NCBI GenBank assembly: GCA_023421395.1
Contig: JAEZTL010000046.1
Coordinates: 1-26,125, forward strand
Reading direction: 5' to 3'
From: Bacillota bacterium
Lineage (GTDB): Bacteria; Bacillota; Clostridia; Christensenellales; Aristaeellaceae
DNA length: 26,125 nucleotides
Both the position numbers and the translations under genes were made by a program. Positions 22,734 through 26,125 of the stretch are shown one piece after another. Every line of letters begins with the position of its first letter. Position 1 is the stretch's first letter. The notes beneath the pieces were generated by a model. The model was given only the letters and a program-made list of their open reading frames with translations, was not told the origin of the DNA and did not search any database.

Positions 22734-23819
22734 TTATTTTGCCCGGTTGTAGAAGGGGAGCGGCACGATCTCCGCGGCCACCATCCGCCCGCGGACATCC
22801 ACCTCGACGCCGTCACCGGGCTGCAGACTGCCGCTTTCCACCAGCGCCATCGCGCAGGCGGCGCCCACATGGGGCAGGAAGGTACCGCTGGTGGTCTGGC
22901 CGACGGGCCGGCCGCCCTGAAACACCGCCTGATGCTCCCGCAGAATGCCCTTGCCGGTAGCTTTGAGGCCGACGCGCGTTCTGGGCGCACCTTTTTGCAG
23001 CATCGCCTCGCGGCCGATGAAATCATGGGCGTCTGCCTTGACGGCCCAGTCAAGGCCCGTCTCCAGCGGCGAGACGCTCTCGTCCATCTCATGGCCGTAG
23101 AGCGGCATCGCGGCCTCGAGCCGCAGCGTGTCCCGGGCGCCCAGGCCGCAGGGGATCAGCCCGGCCTCCCGGCCCTTGTCCAGCAGCATCGTCCAAAGCG
23201 CAGGCGCGTCCTCCGGATGCACGTACAATTCGTAGCCGAATTCGCCCGTGTAGCCGGTGCGGGAGATCAGGCAGTCGATGCCGCCCACGCTGGCGCGCTG
23301 TGTAAACCAGTAGTACTTCTGCGGGATCTGCTCCGCCGGGGTCAGGGACGCGATCAGCGCCTTTGCCCCCGGTCCCTGCAGCGCTAGCTGCGCAATGTCG
23401 TCGGACACGTCGGAAACCGAACAGTCGCCGAAGCGGTGCGCCTTCATCCACAGGACGTCCTTTTCGCGGTTGGCGGCGTTAACCACCACGAGATACTTCT
23501 CCTCCGCGAGACGGTAGATAATCAAATCGTCTAGGATACCGCCCGCTTCATTCAGCATCGGCGAATAGCGCACCTGGCCGATGGCCATGCCGGAAAAGTC
23601 GTTGGTCATCAGGCGGTTGAGATTTTTGAGCGCGTCGGGGCCTTCAAAGCGCACTTCGCCCATGTGGGAGACGTCGAAAAGCCCCATCCTCTGCCGGACC
23701 GCCATGTGCTCCTGGATTACGCCCGTCGGGTACTGCACCGGCATCAGGTATCCGGCGAAGGGTACCATCCTGCCGCCTGCCGCGACGTGCAGGTCGTACA
23801 GCGGCGTCCTATGTTCCAT
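22734..23819 (-). CDS. gcvT: Aminomethyltransferase (glycine cleavage T protein)
   Basis: Moves the methylene group from aminomethyl-GcvH to tetrahydrofolate and releases ammonia. 361 residues, normal. Seen: RTPLYDLHVAAGGRMVPFAG at 4-23, LFDVSHMGE at 47-55, NEAGGILDDLIIYR at 90-103 carrying the conserved catalytic Asp, RTGYTGEFGYELY in the middle, and the C-terminal beta-barrel with GQTTSGTFLPHVG. The start is ATG 23819, six to seven bases after GGAGGG; two ATGs just upstream (MIGGMN) lie on top of that ribosome site. First gene of the operon, controlled by the glycine riboswitch. Confidence 0.97.
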   Translation of the reverse strand: MEHRTPLYDLHVAAGGRMVPFAGYLMPVQYPTGVIQEHMAVRQRMGLFDVSHMGEVRFEGPDALKNLNRLMTNDFSGMAIGQVRYSPMLNEAGGILDDLIIYRLAEEKYLVVVNAANREKDVLWMKAHRFGDCSVSDVSDDIAQLALQGPGAKALIASLTPAEQIPQKYYWFTQRASVGGIDCLISRTGYTGEFGYELYVHPEDAPALWTMLLDKGREAGLIPCGLGARDTLRLEAAMPLYGHEMDESVSPLETGLDWAVKADAHDFIGREAMLQKGAPRTRVGLKATGKGILREHQAVFQGGRPVGQTTSGTFLPHVGAACAMALVESGSLQPGDGVEVDVRGRMVAAEIVPLPFYNRAK

Positions 23820-23840
23820 GTTCATCCCTCCGATCACAAT

Positions 23841-23869
23841 AAAAAAGGCACACCATAAAAAGGTGCGCC
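23841..23869 (-). terminator. Riboswitch expression-platform terminator
   Basis: On the minus strand, GGCGCACC (23862-23869) pairs with GGTGTGCC (23847-23854, one G-U pair) around a 7-base loop and is followed by TTTTTT. Its upstream arm abuts and shares a base with the closing stem of aptamer II, so glycine binding can prevent it forming, as expected of a glycine ON switch. Confidence 0.85.
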
Positions 23870-24036
23870 TCTGTCCAGATACCTGAAAGATTCTCCCGGG
23901 TTTTGCGGGATTGCTTCTTCGGTGTCGATCGCTCGACTTTACAGAGTGCCGTCAGACCCCGGTCCTTTTGCCTGAGAGTTTTTGCGTCTTTCCCCTTCGG
24001 CGCCGCCCGCGCGGTCTCTCCCGGAATCGTCCTCCA
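23869..24036 (-). promoter_or_regulatory. Tandem glycine riboswitch (gcvT motif)
   Basis: Two glycine aptamers in the gcvT leader. Aptamer I (about 23952-24030) shows GGGAGAGACC, GCGCCGAAGGGGAAAG, ACTCTCAGGCAAAAGGACCG. Aptamer II (23869-23946) shows CTCTGTAAAG, ACACCGAAGAAGCAA, ATCTTTCAGGTA and ACAGAG. The closing stem of II is CTCTGT (23941-23946) with ACAGAG (23869-23874). In II the usual GAGAG is TAAAG, which still pairs with CTTTC. The leader and linker around them are long enough for the known inter-aptamer kink-turn. Glycine should raise expression of the gcv operon that it precedes. Confidence 0.93.
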
Positions 24037-24055
24037 GCTCTATTCAATTGACCCC

Positions 24056-24084
24056 ATTTTATAGGATGGCGCGGAACCTGTCAA
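24056..24084 (-). promoter_or_regulatory. Promoter of the gcv operon
   Basis: On the minus strand, a perfect TTGACA (24079-24084), 17 bp, TAAAAT (24056-24061). The start would be near 24049, just upstream of aptamer I. Control is thus expected at attenuation rather than initiation. Confidence 0.8.
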
Positions 24085-24140
24085 GCGTGATTTGCGTAGG
24101 ATGGCATAGCCGCGACCCATGCGGCGAAAGGATGATGCGT

Positions 24141-24518
24141 ATGTGGCTCTACCCACAGATTGATTGGCAGCGGTGCAAAAACGCCTGCCCGCCGCCCTGC
24201 CCCGATCCGCGCCGGCCCTCTCCGCCGTTATGGCCCAGCCCGCCCTGGGCGGATGCCTGCCGGTGCGATGCCTGTAACCACCCCTCGCCGCCGCGCCCCA
24301 ATCCCTGCTGCCGACCAGAGCCCTGTCCGCCGCCCTGTCCCCCCAGCTTCAGACCCTGCCCGGACCCGTGCTGCCGCCCCGTCTGCGAGATGGACTGGGG
24401 CGGTTGCGAGGCCTGCGTCCTGTGCGAGGACGGTTGCGGCAATCAGATCGTGCTGATCCGGCGCCAGCGCATGTGCCTGGCCAACGGCGAATGGGTCAGG
24501 TGCCGCCGCCACGCGTGA
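24141..24518 (+). CDS. Cysteine/proline-rich small protein, unrecognised
   Basis: I do not recognise this protein. 125 residues with 20 Cys and about 28 Pro. After MWLYPQIDWQRC there is a long C/P/R region containing CPPPC twice and CCRP twice (NPCCRPEPC, DPCCRPVC), then DWGGCEACVLCEDGCGN and a non-repetitive end (QIVLIRRQRMCLANGEW, then VRCRRHA). No signal peptide or membrane span. The Cys pairs could bind metal or form cross-links, as in spore-coat or surface-layer small proteins; this is speculation. The start is the ATG at 24141, eight bases after AAAGGA; ATGs at 24132 and 24135 are alternatives. Divergent from gcvT; its last 23 bp overlap the end of the opposite-strand gene. A C-rich strand favours Pro codons by chance, so reality needs checking. 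Confidence 0.6.
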   Translation: MWLYPQIDWQRCKNACPPPCPDPRRPSPPLWPSPPWADACRCDACNHPSPPRPNPCCRPEPCPPPCPPSFRPCPDPCCRPVCEMDWGGCEACVLCEDGCGNQIVLIRRQRMCLANGEWVRCRRHA

Positions 24519-25704
24519 TGAGGTCGTCCGCGGCGCGCTCGGCTTCGGCACGAAAGGCTGCGTCGAAGACGGACGGTACCCGAACCCCACCGTTCAGCGC
24601 CCGCTCGAGTTGGCTGAAGCCGGTGCGGGACGCGTACATGGCCTCGCCGGGCAGTACGCGGAAGGCGCGAACCTTTGAAAGCGCCTTCTGCGATTCGTCG
24701 CTTAGCAAGTGCTCGACCAGTTTTTTTGACAGCGCCTGGCGCGCCGCAAGGTCCTGCCTGGGCAGGTCCGCGACGGCGAGAAAGGCCACCTGATCCGTTG
24801 ACGGCGCCGGCTCCAGCGTCCAATCGGGCGCCCGGCCGGCGCCGGACAGCGCTTCCAGCCGCCCCATGTCCCGCAGCGACGCCAGCACGGCCGCCGTCCG
24901 GCCCGAAACGAAATCAGAAAGAACGCTTTCACGGGTCCGAAAATCCGCTGGAAGCGAGGATGGCAGCGTGGCGTTTATCCGCTTGGTCTGCCGGGGCGTT
25001 GGCGCGGGCGTGGCGTCGTCCGCGGGCTCAAGCCCTAAATTCAGCCCTTCGCCGGCTTTCGCGGGTTCTCTGGTTTCTTCGGAAATCTCCCGGCCGGTTA
25101 TCAGCGATAAAAATGCATATGTATAGGAAACAAAGGGTCTATCCGCCGGCGCGTCCACCCAGGCGAAGGCGCGCTGCCCCTTTTTTGATTTCGGTCCTTC
25201 ACCCAGCGCCGTCCAGTCCACCGGTACTTCGGACAGGTATGAGCGGTTCAGCGCCCAGCCGTAGCCACCCAGCGCCACCGCCGCGGCATACCCTTCGCCC
25301 GCGTACCGGAGATTTTCGGGGATCGCCGCATCCGGCGAAAACGCCAGAAGGCTGTTTCCGCCGCTCAGCATGCCCGGAGCCAGCAACAGCATGTCGGGCG
25401 GATTGAAATCGCCACCGTCAAAGGCCCTTAAAACCGCCAGCGGTACGCTGGACACCTGTACGTACACGCCAGGATTGCGCCGTTCAAACCGGCTGATGCA
25501 GGCGTTGAGCCATGGAACGAAGCTTCCGCCGCCCGGCGTCCACATCTCATCGCATACCCACAGCCGCAGAACCCCTGACCAGCCGCCGCTGATGCGCGCG
25601 GCGGCGTCTTCGTTGGTCACGGGGAGGGTTTCGGTTAGAAAAGGCCAGGTCGCAATCAATGCGATCAGCGCCGCCCAGGCCAGAACATATAGAAGCTTGC
25701 GCAC
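24496..25704 (-). CDS. Membrane-anchored solute-binding-like protein, orphan
   Basis: 402 residues resembling family 1 extracellular solute-binding proteins. An N-terminal hydrophobic segment (about 4-25, LLYVLAWAALIALIATW) with no lipobox and no clear cleavage site acts as signal or anchor. The body has SGVLRLWVCDEMW, then FVPWLNACISRFERRNPGV, which is the usual first strand and helix of the fold, and FNPPDMLLLAPGML. A Pro/Thr-rich insert lies near 228-242 (ATPAPTPRQTK). The end FSQLERALNGG...FDAAF is like sugar-binding proteins. The start is GTG 25704, six to seven bases after GGAGGT; a GTG two codons earlier is too close. No permease or ATPase is near, so a sensing or cell-wall role is possible. 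Confidence 0.75.
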   Translation of the reverse strand: MRKLLYVLAWAALIALIATWPFLTETLPVTNEDAAARISGGWSGVLRLWVCDEMWTPGGGSFVPWLNACISRFERRNPGVYVQVSSVPLAVLRAFDGGDFNPPDMLLLAPGMLSGGNSLLAFSPDAAIPENLRYAGEGYAAAVALGGYGWALNRSYLSEVPVDWTALGEGPKSKKGQRAFAWVDAPADRPFVSYTYAFLSLITGREISEETREPAKAGEGLNLGLEPADDATPAPTPRQTKRINATLPSSLPADFRTRESVLSDFVSGRTAAVLASLRDMGRLEALSGAGRAPDWTLEPAPSTDQVAFLAVADLPRQDLAARQALSKKLVEHLLSDESQKALSKVRAFRVLPGEAMYASRTGFSQLERALNGGVRVPSVFDAAFRAEAERAADDLITRGGGT

Positions 25705-25922
25705 ATCCACACCTCCGCGCTATTGTATGGACGGCCATCGGGGCGCTATGCTCGTCGGCATCTTCTCCGAGTTTTCGGACTCTTAACGGAGCGGAAAAAG
25801 CCGGAAAATCGCGTAAATTACGAACTTTAAATGGTGAAAATAACGATATCGTCCGATAATACGAGCGAGTCCGAAGCAAAAAATCAAGAAAATGCCAGAA
25901 TTCTGTCAAAACAAGATCAAAT

Positions 25923-25948
25923 TGTCGAACAAACTCCAAATTTCGACA
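25923..25948. promoter_or_regulatory. Pair of Spo0A-box (0A box) matches in inverted orientation
   Basis: TGTCGAA (25923-25929) and TTCGACA (25942-25948) are exact matches to the Spo0A box on opposite strands, 19 bp apart. A one-mismatch copy, TGTCAAA, is at 25904-25910, again 19 bp away. The second box ends 15 bp before the -35 of the promoter that follows, a usual place for an activator or repressor. Confidence 0.5.
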
Positions 25949-25963
25949 CGGTGTATAAAACGG

Positions 25964-25992
25964 TTGACAAACGGTAATCCTCGTGATATTAT
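25964..25992 (+). promoter_or_regulatory. Strong rightward promoter, gene outside window
   Basis: TTGACA (25964-25969), 17 bp, TATTAT (25987-25992) with TGA before the -10 (extended -10). It is one of the best promoters in the window and directs transcription out of the right end. Confidence 0.75.
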
Positions 25993-26038
25993 GTTCAAGC
26001 ACGCGAAAAACGGGGCAACGGAAACCGAGAAGTGTGCG

Positions 26039-26095
26039 ATGCGATTCTTGAAAACGATACAGCGAGAGCGAGAGAGAAGAACAGTCAGATTCTGA
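26039..26095 (+). CDS. Possible 18-residue leader peptide, Arg-rich
   Basis: A reading frame MRFLKTIQRERERRTVRF with six Arg, within the leader of the rightward promoter. Only a weak GAGAAG ribosome site precedes it, and the length is within chance. It could be an upstream peptide that affects the following gene, or nothing. Confidence 0.2.
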   Translation: MRFLKTIQRERERRTVRF

Positions 26096-26125
26096 TGAGT
26101 TAAACGCTTGGAGCGGAGTGCCTTG

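Larger units (their letters stand above)
25705..26125. other. AT-richer regulatory region at the right end (421 bp)
   Basis: No long gene. It contains the inverted repeat TTCGGACTC (25774-25782) with GAGTCCGAA (25867-25875), the palindrome ACGATATCGT (25843-25852), Spo0A-box matches (25904-25948), a near-consensus rightward promoter (25964-25992) and a leader of over 120 bases that includes a possible 18-codon reading frame (26039-26095) and the tandem repeat GCGAGA (26062-26073). A ribosome-site-like GGAGCGGAG just before the end suggests that a rightward gene starts at or just beyond 26123. Confidence 0.6.

Noticed and set aside
24092..24120. TTGCGT before the Cys/Pro-rich gene as a -35 box
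   Set aside because: No -10-like sequence lies 16-18 bp downstream; I could not define a promoter for this gene.
25722..25727. TACAAT on the minus strand as a -10 box for the orphan binding-like gene
   Set aside because: Transcription would begin inside the ribosome site, and no -35 box is present.
26062..26073. GCGAGA tandem repeat as a start of a CRISPR or satellite array
   Set aside because: Only two 6-bp copies with no spacers; too short to mean anything alone.

Overview
The window is a 26-kb piece of a GC-rich, low-density-operon bacterial chromosome. Strong AGGAGG-type ribosome sites, scpA, split gcvPA/gcvPB, a long clostridial-type HflX, a YesL (DUF624) protein in a sugar ABC locus and two exact Spo0A-box matches at the right end all point to a high-GC member of the Firmicutes/Clostridia. 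The exact lineage is inference; I see no rRNA or tRNA gene that would fix it. I count 26 protein genes, one tandem glycine riboswitch, about eleven sigma-A-like promoters and several terminators or hairpins. I see no insertion sequence, integrase or CRISPR array.

Left part (1-7345), sugar use: a truncated UDP-sugar epimerase gene on the minus strand is divergent from fucI (L-fucose isomerase). It is followed by a LacI-operator-controlled operon for a CUT1-type carbohydrate importer (binding protein, two permeases, YesL-like membrane protein). No ATPase, fuculokinase or aldolase is encoded here, so they must lie elsewhere.

Middle part (7346-12432), one leftward cluster: iscR-iscS-iscU (iron-sulfur assembly under its Rrf2 regulator), then hflX with a JAMM-like N-terminal extension, an MBL-fold hydrolase and arr (rifamycin ADP-ribosyltransferase). 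The spacings (4-bp overlap, 27, 28, 91 and 76 bp) allow one transcript, which would place a ribosome-rescue GTPase and a drug-modifying enzyme behind iron-sulfur genes.

12558-16579: a divergent pair of alkylation-repair genes (AlkD-like HEAT protein and O6-alkylguanine methyltransferase), a HAD phosphatase whose end overlaps ogt, a site-2-protease-like M50 peptidase with scpA (no scpB beside it), and an NADPH:FMN reductase.

16660-24061, leftward: a SulP anion transporter, lrgA-lrgB, and the glycine cleavage operon gcvT-gcvH-gcvPA-gcvPB. The gcv operon is preceded by a perfect-spacing promoter, a tandem glycine riboswitch and an expression-platform terminator.

Right end (24141-26125): an unrecognised Cys/Pro-rich small protein convergent with, and overlapping, an orphan membrane-anchored solute-binding-like protein. 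Then comes a 421-bp AT-richer regulatory region with two inverted Spo0A boxes and a near-consensus rightward promoter for a gene beyond the window. The observations most worth checking are the HflX/JAMM fusion with its arr/MBL neighbours, the Spo0A-box promoter, the Cys/Pro-rich gene, the antisense promoter at the alkylation-repair locus, and the paired LacI-type operators.
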